From NCBI GenBank assembly GCA_041161065.1, contig JBEAVE010000009.1, positions 62,001 to 126,000 of the forward strand: a DNA stretch of 64,000 nucleotides. Reading direction: 5' to 3'. This document shows, piece by piece, positions 37,813 to 47,225 of this stretch. Below the pieces are notes generated by a model. It searched no databases and was not told where the DNA came from. It saw only the letters and a list, made by a program, of their open reading frames with translations. Within the stretch, counting starts at the first letter, position 1; the number at the start of each line of letters is the position of its first letter. Source of the DNA: DYRG01 sp041161065 (GTDB lineage Bacteria > Pseudomonadota > Gammaproteobacteria > Beggiatoales > Beggiatoaceae). A program made the position numbers and the translations under genes.

Positions 37813-40722
37813 TTATAGGGTTTCTCGTTTCAAATCTAATTGATTAGCGGATTCGTCGAGGATTTTAGGATTACTCACGACTGCAATATTAGCTAATTCA
37901 GGGCGCAAATATTGTTCTGCAACCCGTTTCAAATCAGCGAGAGAAACTTGTAAGATTTTTGAACGAAATGCACGACGTAATTCAGGCGTTCTACCGTGTA
38001 AATTACCAAAGAACGCCGTTTTTGCTTCACCAGCGGGAGAACTCGGGCGATCAATTCGAGCAATAATACCTAAGATCGCTTCTTCCAAAACCCTTGAATC
38101 GTGGGAAGTTTCTTGCAGCCAATGTAAAGAACGGTCGTAATCCGCAAGGGTTTCAACTAAGCGCGGATCACGATAAGAAAAGAAACGAAATGCGCCATTA
38201 TCAGAATCATAAGAAGCATTGCCGCCGTACGCGCCGCCTTGTTCACGAATTGCTCGATGCAAATATCCGTTGCGTAAAAAATCGCCCAGCACGGTTAAAA
38301 TAGGCGCGTCGGGGTGCGCGTAAGGCACTGTTTGATAAGCCTTTGCGGTGAAATTAACCTGCGTATTCACGCCCCATGCTTCGCGGGTTTGCCCAGAAAC
38401 GGTTGGCAATTGTAATAAAGGGGTTTCTTGTGGTTCAAAATCCCAGTATTTTTCAAGAGATTGCGCTATTTCTGCTTGACGTTCCGCTTCACTAATTACC
38501 AAAAGCTGACGAGGAGTTTGAACCAAAATATCGCGCAAATGGGTTAATTTTTGAGATAATTCATTGAGTTGTGCTGGATCGTTTAGCGCATCGTCCAATT
38601 GTTTCAAATATCGAATCCCCGCAAAACCGCTCCAACGCGCCGCCAACGCCGACGACGGATTCATGCGGCTCACGACGGTGTTGTTCACCAACGCAATCCC
38701 GCGCGACGGAATCGAATTTTCAACTTCCAAACGAGATTGCGCCACCAAATCTCGCAACCGCGACAACTCATCAAACCGCACTTTTGTGAAAGTATCGTGA
38801 ATTAATTGTGTTAAATCAGCATGATGGCGCGCAAGGGCTTTTCCAGAAAGCATAAATAAATTACGGGTTTGCTGGACATTATGCACGCCACCGCGCACCG
38901 TCACGCCCGCCCGAATCCCGCCGCTGACCGCCGATTGCCAACTTTGCGTCGCCAAATAATCCCGATCGCCCACTCCCACTTCCGTGATCGCGTCGCAAAA
39001 CATCGGAATTAAATCAAGTAAATCCTCACTCAACTCGGGCAAATCTAGCACAACCTCTTGATAAACCATACCATTTGTGCCTTGCGCAAACCAAGTCGCC
39101 GGCATTTTTTTAACCTCTTTTGAAATCCCGTCGACAATAAATAATTCATCAGCAACATCTTTTAAGGTTACTTTTGGGAGTAATTCGGGATCATCTTGGG
39201 TATGCTGACGTTCATTAAGTAGTTGAGTTTGCTCAATAATATGAGTTTGTTCTTCTAATGTTAATTGCGCTTTCAAATCCGCTAAACGCTGGGTTTCTTC
39301 TGCAATTTTTTTCGCATTTAATGCGGGATCAGGTTTCATAACCAATCGAATGCGGTGAGGGTTATCGATGAGCTGAGTTTTCACTAAATGCTTAATAAAA
39401 TCAGGATGTTGAATATCTTTGCGCAATTGTTCGAGCGCGCGATCGATATCGAGCATCGACAGCGGATCGCCACCATGAATAATCGGCGTGAGCGTGTTCA
39501 AAAGCAACCGCAAACCGTAAGGAATATGATCACCCGTAATTTCGCGCTGGTGCAATTCCATTTGATGAAGGACAGCTTCCAACCGTTCGTTCGGCACGCC
39601 ATCATTCGCAACCTTTTGTAAAACCTCAAAAATTAACGCTTCAACGGCATCGGCATTTTCCGCTTTGCAACCCTCTAAACCCGCGCAAAAATTCATTTCT
39701 CGAGTGCTCGATTCCAATCCCGACAAACCCGACGGCGCAGTTCCAAGTTCAGTAATTTCAAGAGCTTGGCGTAATGGCGATGCACTATCGTCCAGCAACA
39801 TTCCCGACAACAAATGTGCATTTAACCATTCTCGCGCATCGGTGTTCTTACCCAATAACCACGCGATTAAAACATAGCATTTGCTCTCCAATTCCTCATT
39901 TTCTTCAACTGCATAGAAACGCTCTTCTTTTAGAGGAACATGGTAACGTTGTTCATCGGGAATGCTCAAATCAATATCGAGCTTTTTGAAATGTTTTAAA
40001 GCGTGTTCTTCAAAATAGTTTTGATGACTGTCTGCACTGATATTTCCATAGGTCATAAAAATCGCATTTGAAGGGTGATAATGCGCGGCATGAAATGTTT
40101 TTAGTTGTTCGTGAGTTAATTGAGGAATTTCTTTTGGATCGCCGCCCGAATTGTAATGATAGGTAATCGTTGGATATAATAATTGACTTAATTCTTCCCA
40201 AATCGCTTGATTCGGTGAACTTAGCGCGCCTTTCATTTCATTATAAACAATTCCTTTATACACTAAAGGAGAGGAACGATCATTGGGTTTCTCAAATTCC
40301 AAACGCCAACCTTCTTGAGCAAAATCCAATGGCGACAAATGCGGAAAAAACACCGCGTCTAAATATACTTCTAATAAATTGTAGAAATCTTTTTTGTTTT
40401 GACTGGCGAAAGGATAAGCTGTCCAATCTGAAGAAGTCATCGCATTCATGAAGGTATTCAATGACCTACGTGTCATCATGAAAAACGGATCGCGCACGGG
40501 AAACCGCTGACTGCCGCATAATGTGGTATGCTCTAAAATGTGCGCCACGCCCGTTGAATCCTGCGGAACGGTGAGAAAAGCCACGAGAAACACATTATTA
40601 TTATCGTCGGCTTGCAAATGAAAATGGCGAGCACCTGTTACAAGATGTTGATATTCTTGTAATTCTATTTTTAGAGTTGGAATAAATTGGCGGCGTTTCA
40701 AACTAAAAGCACAATGCGACAT
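37813..40722 (-). CDS. M16C metallopeptidase, presequence protease (PreP)-like
   Basis: A 969-residue zinc peptidase of the PreP/Cym1/insulinase group. The inverted zinc motif HILEH is at residues 61-65 (HxxEH), followed by TLCGSQRFPVRDPFFMM and the distal Glu in YNEMKGALSSPN. The length is that of a full four-domain M16C chamber enzyme. These degrade short unstructured peptides; the bacterial role is general peptide turnover. No signal peptide is seen, so it is probably cytoplasmic. GAGAAA lies about 8 bases before ATG 40722. The gap upstream (40723-41030) is described separately. Confidence 0.92.
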   Translation of the reverse strand: MSHCAFSLKRRQFIPTLKIELQEYQHLVTGARHFHLQADDNNNVFLVAFLTVPQDSTGVAHILEHTTLCGSQRFPVRDPFFMMTRRSLNTFMNAMTSSDWTAYPFASQNKKDFYNLLEVYLDAVFFPHLSPLDFAQEGWRLEFEKPNDRSSPLVYKGIVYNEMKGALSSPNQAIWEELSQLLYPTITYHYNSGGDPKEIPQLTHEQLKTFHAAHYHPSNAIFMTYGNISADSHQNYFEEHALKHFKKLDIDLSIPDEQRYHVPLKEERFYAVEENEELESKCYVLIAWLLGKNTDAREWLNAHLLSGMLLDDSASPLRQALEITELGTAPSGLSGLESSTREMNFCAGLEGCKAENADAVEALIFEVLQKVANDGVPNERLEAVLHQMELHQREITGDHIPYGLRLLLNTLTPIIHGGDPLSMLDIDRALEQLRKDIQHPDFIKHLVKTQLIDNPHRIRLVMKPDPALNAKKIAEETQRLADLKAQLTLEEQTHIIEQTQLLNERQHTQDDPELLPKVTLKDVADELFIVDGISKEVKKMPATWFAQGTNGMVYQEVVLDLPELSEDLLDLIPMFCDAITEVGVGDRDYLATQSWQSAVSGGIRAGVTVRGGVHNVQQTRNLFMLSGKALARHHADLTQLIHDTFTKVRFDELSRLRDLVAQSRLEVENSIPSRGIALVNNTVVSRMNPSSALAARWSGFAGIRYLKQLDDALNDPAQLNELSQKLTHLRDILVQTPRQLLVISEAERQAEIAQSLEKYWDFEPQETPLLQLPTVSGQTREAWGVNTQVNFTAKAYQTVPYAHPDAPILTVLGDFLRNGYLHRAIREQGGAYGGNASYDSDNGAFRFFSYRDPRLVETLADYDRSLHWLQETSHDSRVLEEAILGIIARIDRPSSPAGEAKTAFFGNLHGRTPELRRAFRSKILQVSLADLKRVAEQYLRPELANIAVVSNPKILDESANQLDLKRETL

Positions 40723-41030
40723 AAGCGTTTCTCAAAAATAAGCAATGGAGCATTAGTGTTTGGGATAATTGCTCTTTTTTCAAGTGATTTTATAGTGTGT
40801 TTTTTCTAAAACAGTAAATAAGAATGCTTTATTTGACGCTTGCTAAAAAACAACAAGTTTTCTTCGTTTTTAATACCATAATGATGGTAAGTTTCCTTAG
40901 GTTGTTTTTCTTCTAAATTGCAATGATTTATTTCCTTTATTTTTTAATCCAACCGTTATTCTTCATTCTCTTTCGTTATTCAAATTGATTTTGCTATCTG
41001 CATAAAAAGACAGCAAAATCAAAGTATTAT
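40723..41030. other. 308-base gap between the thiolase and M16C protease genes
   Basis: AT-rich and non-coding on both strands as far as I can see. It holds a terminator-like hairpin at the thiolase end (40985-41022), a short palindrome TACCAT-AATG-ATGGTA at 40874-40889 that could be an operator, and presumably the promoter of the M16C protease gene, which I could not define with confidence. Confidence 0.5.
40985..41022 (-). terminator. Hairpin downstream of the thiolase gene
   Basis: TTGATTTTGCT and AGCAAAATCAA form a perfect 11-bp stem with a 16-base loop, starting 9 bases after the thiolase stop. The following tract on the minus strand is only moderately T-rich. Confidence 0.6.
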
Positions 41031-42218
41031 TTAGATTCGTTCAAATAGAGCCGCAATGCCTTGACCGCCGCCGATGCACATGGTGACTAAACCATAACGT
41101 CCTCCCGTGCGTTGTAATTCGTAAAGGCATTTTATTGTGACAATACAACCGGTTGCGCCGATGGGATGTCCCAAAGAAATCCCGCTGCCATTGACGTTGG
41201 TTTTGTCCATCGGTAATTCTAAATCACGGCAAACGGCGAGAGCTTGCGCGGCGAAAGCTTCATTGACTTCAAATACGTCGATGTCACTGATTTTTAAGCC
41301 TGTTTTTGCTAATAATGCTTTCACCGCAGGAACGGGACCGATGCCCATATATTTGGGTTCAACGCCTGCGAACGCATAATCCACCAATCGCGCCATTGGC
41401 GTTAAGCCTTGATTTTTCGCGGTTTCTGCTTCCATCATCACGATTGCCGCCGCCGCATCGTTAATTCCCGACGCATTGCCCGCTGTCACCGAACCTTCTT
41501 TATTAAAAATCGGTTTCAACTTTCCTAACGATTCCACTGTTGTTTCAGCGCGGAAATGCTCATCGATTTCAAATAAACGGGTGGCTTTGCGTTCTTTAAT
41601 TTCAATGGGAAGAATTTGGGATTTGAAACGTCCTTCTTGGGTGGCTTGCGCGGCGCGACGGTGGCTTTCGGCGGCTAACGCATCTTGATCAGCGCGGGAA
41701 ATGCCCCATTGTTGCGCGATATTTTCAGCGGTCACGCCCATGTGGCAATCGTCGAACGGATCGGTGAGCGCGCCGACCATCGCATCAACCACTTGCGCAT
41801 CACTCATGCGTTGTCCCCAGCGCAAACTTGGCATCCAATATTGCCCGCGACTCATACATTCCGCGCCGCCCGCCACTGCTGAAGTTGTGTCGCCGAGTTG
41901 AATTAATTGTGCTGCAGAAACAATCGCTTGCAAACCGCTGCCGCATAAACGATTCAAAGTCAATCCGGGCGTTTCGATGGATAATCCGCCATTAATCGCC
42001 GCGACTCGACCCAAATACATATCTTTGCGATCGGTGTGAACGACATTGCCAAACACGCTGTGTCCGATTTGGTTTGGGTCGATGTGGGCGCGGCTAACCG
42101 CTTCTTTGACGACCATTGCTGCCAATTGGGTCGGCGCAAAATCCTTCAAACTGCCACCATACGTGCCAATCGCGGTGCGAACGCCGCTTAAAACCACCAC
42201 TTCTTTTTTAGAACTCAT
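41031..42218 (-). CDS. Acetyl-CoA acetyltransferase (thiolase)
   Basis: A 395-residue thiolase that condenses or cleaves acetyl-CoA/acetoacetyl-CoA. The nucleophile is Cys92 in NRLCGSG, His351 lies in SLGHPIGATG, and the second catalytic Cys381 in MCIGGGQG. The family is best matched by biosynthetic PhaA/BktB-type enzymes, suggesting polyhydroxyalkanoate or fatty acid metabolism, but no phaB/phaC or fadB is adjacent. ATG 42218 is chosen because GGAG lies 8 bases upstream; the frame stays open to 42287 without a better start. Confidence 0.95.
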   Translation of the reverse strand: MSSKKEVVVLSGVRTAIGTYGGSLKDFAPTQLAAMVVKEAVSRAHIDPNQIGHSVFGNVVHTDRKDMYLGRVAAINGGLSIETPGLTLNRLCGSGLQAIVSAAQLIQLGDTTSAVAGGAECMSRGQYWMPSLRWGQRMSDAQVVDAMVGALTDPFDDCHMGVTAENIAQQWGISRADQDALAAESHRRAAQATQEGRFKSQILPIEIKERKATRLFEIDEHFRAETTVESLGKLKPIFNKEGSVTAGNASGINDAAAAIVMMEAETAKNQGLTPMARLVDYAFAGVEPKYMGIGPVPAVKALLAKTGLKISDIDVFEVNEAFAAQALAVCRDLELPMDKTNVNGSGISLGHPIGATGCIVTIKCLYELQRTGGRYGLVTMCIGGGQGIAALFERI

Positions 42219-42354
42219 ATCAAAGACTCCGTCCGTTTTGTTATTGAAAAAAACAATGGTTTTAAACGAAACCGCCTTTAAATTCAAGTTTTTGTTTCGC
42301 GCGTCTCATTCACGCAAAATAACCCTTAAAACGGGGTTGGTTGCATTTTCCTCA

Positions 42355-42377
42355 CAAAAAAGAACGCGGCGTTCCTC
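42355..42377 (-). terminator. Rho-independent terminator after lptE
   Basis: On the minus strand AGGAACG-CCG-CGTTCTT forms a short GC-rich hairpin followed by a run of T, 42 bases past the lptE stop. It separates lptE from the thiolase gene. Confidence 0.6.
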
Positions 42378-42418
42378 TAAAATGGGTAGTGCTAGAAACT
42401 CGATCCTACACCACGACC

Positions 42419-42907
42419 TTATTTCTTAGTGCGCAAAATCATTAAACGGCGGGCGATATTTCCAGCTAATTCTTGGTTTAAATCATTTAACAACAGTTGT
42501 TCTTCTTCAGATTTTGCTAAAACCGCCCGTTCATCTAAACTTAATTCACGGCGCGCGGTGAGTTTTTGTTTAGGTAAAATCGATGTGCCTTTGGGATCGT
42601 TCAATTCAAATTCCACGTCGCTAATGTATTCACGTTCTTGGGTTTTTGCGGAAGTGCTAGAAACCGATAAAATTCGACTGGTGAGTTTTTGGTTTTTCGT
42701 GCGCAGAATGAGTTTGGCTTGATTTGGATCGGAGGTTTGTTGAATATCGGCGGCTTCAAAATTTTGTTTCAAAGCATTAGTCACGTCGTCAGCATTTTCA
42801 GAGGAAATATAAACGGGTTGCCAATATTCTGGAATATCCAAAGTTCCTCGCAATTGAAATCCACAACTGCTCAATAAAAAAAGCACTAAAAAGGTTAATT
42901 TTTTCAT
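42419..42907 (-). CDS. lptE: LPS-assembly lipoprotein LptE
   Basis: A 162-residue outer-membrane lipoprotein that plugs the LptD barrel for lipopolysaccharide insertion. A signal peptide ends in the lipobox LLSSC with Cys15 as the lipidated residue, directly followed by GFQLRGTLDIP, the typical LptE opening. LILRTKNQKLTSRILSVSSTSAKTQE and LTARRELS also fit the family. LptE usually lies between leuS and holA, but here it stands alone, divergent from rodZ across 213 bases. Confidence 0.9.
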   Translation of the reverse strand: MKKLTFLVLFLLSSCGFQLRGTLDIPEYWQPVYISSENADDVTNALKQNFEAADIQQTSDPNQAKLILRTKNQKLTSRILSVSSTSAKTQEREYISDVEFELNDPKGTSILPKQKLTARRELSLDERAVLAKSEEEQLLLNDLNQELAGNIARRLMILRTKK

Positions 42908-42955
42908 TTTGTTTCTCTCACAATTTAAGCGGTTTGTTATTCAAATGTTAAAAGC

Positions 42956-42969
42956 CCATTGTACAATGG
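42956..42969. promoter_or_regulatory. Perfect 14-bp palindrome between lptE and rodZ
   Basis: CCATTGTACAATGG reads the same on both strands. It sits in the divergent lptE/rodZ spacer, 49 bases upstream of the lptE start, a suitable place for a dimeric repressor site. No regulator is recognised. Confidence 0.45.
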
Positions 42970-43120
42970 TAGGATTAAAAACTCATCTTATTTTGGTGAA
43001 AAGGAGGGGTTGAAAAGAGAGGATTGCGATTTTGACGCGGCAAAAGTGCTACGCAACAGAAAAGGTGTGGTAAAATAACAGGATTTTCACTCAATTGAAG
43101 ACAATAACGGTCATTTTTTC

Positions 43121-44290
43121 ATGAACAAACAAGCATCACGCCGCGATTCCGACGACTTGGAAAACCACACTTATTTACCGCAAGATGACGAGGTTTTTTT
43201 CGCCAAAGAAGAAAAACCCTTGCCAGACTCTCCGGTTTCAAATTCCCGCCCTTTCGCCACCGAGAGCCCGGGCACGCAAATGAAAGCCCTTCGCGAAGCC
43301 CGCAAACTGAGCGTCGAGGAAGTGGCAAAACGGCTTTATTTAGATGCCCAAATGATCAAAAACCTCGAAGCCGATAATTACGCCCATTTGCCGCCCCCGA
43401 TCTTCGTTCAAGGCTATTTGCGCGCCGTTGCAAAACTATTTGAAGTGCCCGAAGAACCCTTGTTATCCGCGTATTTGAAATATAACCCCAACGCACACCT
43501 TCCGCCCGCCTTGGCTTCAGAAAATACCGTCCAAATGCCCAAAGTCGGGGTCGGACACGCATCGGGGCGATGGTGGTTTTATGCAACGTGGGCACTATTG
43601 CTGGGTTTGACCGCGCTGGTTGCGTGGCGTTACACCATGCAAACACCCCCGCCCGCCCGCAATGGTGATTCGCTTCCCATTGAAAACACCAGCAATTCTT
43701 CTTCCGAATCCCTCATCGCACCTCCCGCGCCTTACACGCCTCCGTCCGAAGGGGGCGGCACAAAATCGACTGCTTCATCGCCCGCGCCCGCCGGAACGCC
43801 CGCCTTATCCACCACGCCCGCCCCCGTTGCGATGATCGCGCCGCCCACTTCAATGTCGCTCACCTCGATGACGGGAATGACAGGCATGATGCCGTCCGCG
43901 CCCACCCCTTCCGCCGCATTATCTCCCACAACTTCAATGAATTCAACAGGTTCAACAACTACCTCGCCGTCGGAAACCACCCCAACACCTCCCGCTCCAA
44001 CCGAAGACGCAAGTGGATTAATCTTAAAATTCAAAGAGGTATCGTGGGCGCGCGTGGTCGACAGCAAAGAGAAAAAATTATACGACGGCACATCTAAACC
44101 CGGGCAAACGGTGATTATCAAAGAGGGCGTTCCTCCGTATGAAGTTTCCTTTAATAAAGTGGCGACCGTTGAAATGTTTTACAAAGGACAATTAATGGAT
44201 TTAGCCCCTTACAAAAATGATCGCACCGTCACGCTTTCAGTGGGCGATTCTCCAAACAGTGCAACAAACCCAGACGAGGAAGAGGAATAA
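43121..44290 (+). CDS. rodZ: Cytoskeletal protein RodZ
   Basis: A 389-residue bitopic protein that links MreB to the cell wall elongation machinery. A HTH domain of the Xre/HTH_25 type spans about residues 48-107 ([20 protein letters not shown], then [16 protein letters not shown]). A transmembrane helix lies at about 147-165. A long periplasmic linker rich in Pro, Ser, Thr and Ala (about 175-290) and a DUF4115 domain ([23 protein letters not shown]) complete the RodZ plan. The linker is visibly GC-rich and repetitive compared with neighbouring DNA. ispG begins 2 bases after its stop, the same order as in E. coli. Confidence 0.93.
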   Translation: MNKQASRRDSDDLENHTYLPQDDEVFFAKEEKPLPDSPVSNSRPFATESPGTQMKALREARKLSVEEVAKRLYLDAQMIKNLEADNYAHLPPPIFVQGYLRAVAKLFEVPEEPLLSAYLKYNPNAHLPPALASENTVQMPKVGVGHASGRWWFYATWALLLGLTALVAWRYTMQTPPPARNGDSLPIENTSNSSSESLIAPPAPYTPPSEGGGTKSTASSPAPAGTPALSTTPAPVAMIAPPTSMSLTSMTGMTGMMPSAPTPSAALSPTTSMNSTGSTTTSPSETTPTPPAPTEDASGLILKFKEVSWARVVDSKEKKLYDGTSKPGQTVIIKEGVPPYEVSFNKVATVEMFYKGQLMDLAPYKNDRTVTLSVGDSPNSATNPDEEEE

Positions 44291-44291
44291 T

Positions 44292-45386
44292 ATGCGCTTT
44301 CCTTTGATTTCTCGCCGTTTATCGCGTCAAATTCGCGTCGGTACATTAAAGGTTGGTGGCGATGCACCGATTTCAGTGCAAAGCATGACCAATACCAATA
44401 CTTGTGATGTTGAAGCAACGGTTAAACAACTTCAAGCATTACAAAACGTCGGCGCAGATATTGTACGTATTTCAATTCCCGATATGAACGCGGCAGAATC
44501 TTTTGGAAAAATCCGCAAACTTGTTCCCAATTTACCCTTAATTGCCGATATTCATTTTGATTACAAAATTGCTTTGAAAGTCGCCGAATTAGGGGTAGAT
44601 TGTTTGAGAATTAACCCGGGTAATATTGGGCGGGAAGACCGCGTCAGATCAGTGGTGGATTGCGCAAAAGAAAAAGGCATTTCTATTCGAATTGGTGTGA
44701 ACGCCGGATCATTAGAGAAAGATTTACAAAAAAAATACGGCGAACCCACACCAGAAGCCCTCGTTGAATCCGCTATGCGTCATATCGATATTTTAGATCG
44801 ATTGAATTTTCCGGATTTCAAAATTAGCCTAAAATCCTCCGATGTTTTAATGACAGTGGCTGCTTATCGTTTGTTAGCCACACAAATAGAGCAACCTTTG
44901 CATTTGGGGATTACTGAAGCGGGAGGATTTCGAAGTGGTGCGGTGAAATCCGCTATCGGTTTAGGTATGTTATTAGCGGAAGGGATTGGTGATACGTTGA
45001 GAGTTTCTTTAGCGGCTGACCCTGTCGAAGAAATCCGCGTGGGATTTGATATTCTTAAAAGTTTGCATTTGAGAAAAAAAGGCATTAACTTAATTGCTTG
45101 TCCATCGTGTTCTCGACAAAATTTTGATGTGGTGAAAACGGTTAATGAGTTAGAAAATCGCTTAGAAGATATATTAGAACCGTTAGATGTTGCCGTGATT
45201 GGTTGCATTGTCAATGGACCGGGCGAAGCAAAGGAAGTTGCTATCGGTTTAACGGGAGGAACTCCGAGCAACTTGCTCTATATTAACGGCAAACCTCATC
45301 ATAAATTAAGTAATGAAAACCTTGTTGATGAATTAGAACAAAATATCCGCGCTCAACTTAAAACAAATGCGAAAGGAACGGTATGA
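44292..45386 (+). CDS. ispG: 4-hydroxy-3-methylbut-2-enyl diphosphate synthase (flavodoxin)
   Basis: Iron-sulfur enzyme of the MEP pathway of isoprenoid synthesis, also called GcpE. The 364 residues fit the family. [20 protein letters not shown] opens the TIM barrel, LRINPGNIG binds substrate, and the 4Fe-4S cysteines are in [11 protein letters not shown] and [12 protein letters not shown] 44292 has GAGGAAT just upstream; an in-frame start inside rodZ is not needed. It overlaps cysQ by 4 bases (ATGA). Confidence 0.97.
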   Translation: MRFPLISRRLSRQIRVGTLKVGGDAPISVQSMTNTNTCDVEATVKQLQALQNVGADIVRISIPDMNAAESFGKIRKLVPNLPLIADIHFDYKIALKVAELGVDCLRINPGNIGREDRVRSVVDCAKEKGISIRIGVNAGSLEKDLQKKYGEPTPEALVESAMRHIDILDRLNFPDFKISLKSSDVLMTVAAYRLLATQIEQPLHLGITEAGGFRSGAVKSAIGLGMLLAEGIGDTLRVSLAADPVEEIRVGFDILKSLHLRKKGINLIACPSCSRQNFDVVKTVNELENRLEDILEPLDVAVIGCIVNGPGEAKEVAIGLTGGTPSNLLYINGKPHHKLSNENLVDELEQNIRAQLKTNAKGTV

Positions 45387-46210
45387 AACAGGCTTTTGAA
45401 CCTTTATTAGATGACGTGATTGCGTTGGCGCACGCGGCGGGCGATGCCATTTTGCAGGTTTATCATACGGATTTTAGCGTCGCAACCAAATCGGATCAAT
45501 CGCCTTTGACATTAGCCGATCAAATGGCGGAAAAAATCATTAGTGATGGTTTGAAAAACATTTCAAAGTGGGCGGTTCTTTCAGAAGAATCCGCCGATAA
45601 ACCTTCCTTTGAAGAACGAAAAAACTGGGATTATTATTGGTTAGTTGATCCATTAGACGGCACAAAAGAATTCGTGAAGAAAAATGGCGAATTTACCGTT
45701 AATATCGCGCTCATTGAAAACCATATTCCCGTGTTAGGCGTTGTTTATATGCCAACGACCCAAAAAACCTATTTCGCCGCGCATCGAATTGGCGCATATC
45801 AACAAGAAAAAAAACAACCTTCCAAATCTATTTCTGTGCGGCTTTTACAAGAAGAGCAACTTTGTATTGTTGGCAGCCGTTCTCACATTACCGATGATTT
45901 AAAACAATTCATTGCTTGTTTGGGAAACACCATCGATATGAAAAACATTGGAAGTTCCTTAAAAATTTGCTTAATTGCGGAGGGTCAAGCGGATTTGTAT
46001 CCTCGTTTAGGTTTAACCTCTGAATGGGATACAGCAGCCGCGCAATGTATTTTAGAGGAAGCGGGCGGACATTTAACCGATTTACGCCTTTCTAGTTTGC
46101 GTTACAACACCAAAGAATCTTTATTGAATCCGCATTTCATTGCATTTAATCAACAGCACACCGTTTGGTTGAACTGTTTGCAACAATTTACGCAAGATGA
46201 AATCTCATGA
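45383..46210 (+). CDS. cysQ: 3'(2'),5'-bisphosphate nucleotidase CysQ
   Basis: Magnesium-dependent phosphatase that removes 3'-phosphate from PAP/PAPS, the by-product of sulfate assimilation. The 275-residue inositol-monophosphatase fold shows SEES (first metal Glu), the DPLDGTKEF metal motif and [19 protein letters not shown], and [17 protein letters not shown] carries the third metal Asp. It overlaps ispG and the response regulator gene by 4 bases each, so all three are probably cotranscribed with rodZ. Confidence 0.94.
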   Translation: MKQAFEPLLDDVIALAHAAGDAILQVYHTDFSVATKSDQSPLTLADQMAEKIISDGLKNISKWAVLSEESADKPSFEERKNWDYYWLVDPLDGTKEFVKKNGEFTVNIALIENHIPVLGVVYMPTTQKTYFAAHRIGAYQQEKKQPSKSISVRLLQEEQLCIVGSRSHITDDLKQFIACLGNTIDMKNIGSSLKICLIAEGQADLYPRLGLTSEWDTAAAQCILEEAGGHLTDLRLSSLRYNTKESLLNPHFIAFNQQHTVWLNCLQQFTQDEIS

Positions 46211-46596
46211 AACCACTCAAGAAAATTCTTTACATCGACGATGCGCCAGAATTACGCATAATGGTTAGTACGGTGTTAGAAAAAATCCATCATTATACGA
46301 TTAAAGTCTGTGCAAACGGTGAGGAAACCCTTGAATGTATTTCAGATTTTCAACCCGATGTGGTTTTATTAGATATGTGGATGCCGCCTAATATGAATGG
46401 CATTGAAACCTTTCAGGCATTTCAAAAACAACCGCATTTGGAATCTATTCCCGTTATTTTTTTAACAGGCACAGCAGAGCAATCTGAAATAGAAAATTAT
46501 CAAGCAATTGGTGCAATTGGCGTGATTGCAAAACCTTTCAATCCGATGCAATTAGCGGCTTCAATTGAAAACATTTGGCAAACCTTTCAAGGATAG
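46207..46596 (+). CDS. Single-domain response regulator
   Basis: A 129-residue CheY-like receiver with no output domain. The acidic pair is Asp11-Asp12 (YIDDAPE), the phospho-acceptor is Asp56 (VVLLDMWMP), Thr87 is in FLTGTAE and Lys109 in AKPF. All residues needed for phosphorylation are present. The partner kinase is not in this window. Coupling to cysQ by a 4-base overlap and to the DedA gene by 8 bases suggests shared transcription rather than shared function. Confidence 0.92.
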   Translation: MKPLKKILYIDDAPELRIMVSTVLEKIHHYTIKVCANGEETLECISDFQPDVVLLDMWMPPNMNGIETFQAFQKQPHLESIPVIFLTGTAEQSEIENYQAIGAIGVIAKPFNPMQLAASIENIWQTFQG

Positions 46597-46604
46597 AAAC
46601 TTTT

Positions 46605-47225
46605 ATGGGATTAACACATTGGATTACCGAGCAAGCAACCGCGTTAATTAGTTGGGGAGGATACGCGGGCGTGACATTTCTCATGGCATTAGAAAGTATG
46701 ATTGCACCTGTTCCCAGCGAAGCGGTGATGCCGTTTGCAGGTTTTCTTATCGTTGAGAAACAGTTTACGTGGGAAGGCGTGATCTTTTTTAGTACCTTAG
46801 GAAGTTTGATTGGATCGTTGCTTTCTTACTATATGGGATATTTTGGAGGAAAGCCGTTAGTTGAGAAATGGGGAAAGTATTTGTTACTAAACGTTCATCA
46901 TTTAGAAATGACTGAGCAATTCTTCAAACGTTATGGGTGGATTACGATATTTGTCAGCCGTTTTATTCCAGTGGTTCGACATTTGATTTCTATTCCTGCG
47001 GGGGCTGGAAAAATGCCGTTATTGCCATTTGTCATTTACACGGCTTTGGGCGCGGCAATGTGGAATGCAATTTTAACGTATGTGGGGTTTGTGATGCGAG
47101 AAAATTGGCAAAGCATTATGAAATATCATACGTTAATTGATGGCGTGGTTGTTCTGTGTTTGTTGATCGCTTTTGGTTATGTTTTCTATAAACTTTACGC
47201 AGCCCAAAAACAAATCAAAAATTAG
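46605..47225 (+). CDS. DedA/VTT-family inner membrane protein
   Basis: A 206-residue multi-pass membrane protein of the DedA (SNARE-associated/VTT) family, whose members act as undecaprenyl phosphate or phospholipid translocases. E-S-M-I-A-P-V-P-S-E near residue 30 and the conserved arginines in SRFIPVVRHLISIPAGAGKM are diagnostic. ATG 46605 fits family length; the frame also opens 30 bases earlier, inside the upstream gene. Its last 11 bases overlap the convergent secretin gene. Confidence 0.92.
   Translation: MGLTHWITEQATALISWGGYAGVTFLMALESMIAPVPSEAVMPFAGFLIVEKQFTWEGVIFFSTLGSLIGSLLSYYMGYFGGKPLVEKWGKYLLLNVHHLEMTEQFFKRYGWITIFVSRFIPVVRHLISIPAGAGKMPLLPFVIYTALGAAMWNAILTYVGFVMRENWQSIMKYHTLIDGVVVLCLLIAFGYVFYKLYAAQKQIKN

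Noticed and set aside
38094..39989. Open frames on the plus strand opposite the M16C protease
   Set aside because: Compositional shadows of the protease coding strand; low-complexity translations without family features.
43732..44121. 129-codon frame antisense to the rodZ linker
   Set aside because: It is the complement of the Pro/Ser/Thr-rich linker and gives a Val/Gly/Ala-rich translation typical of such shadows.
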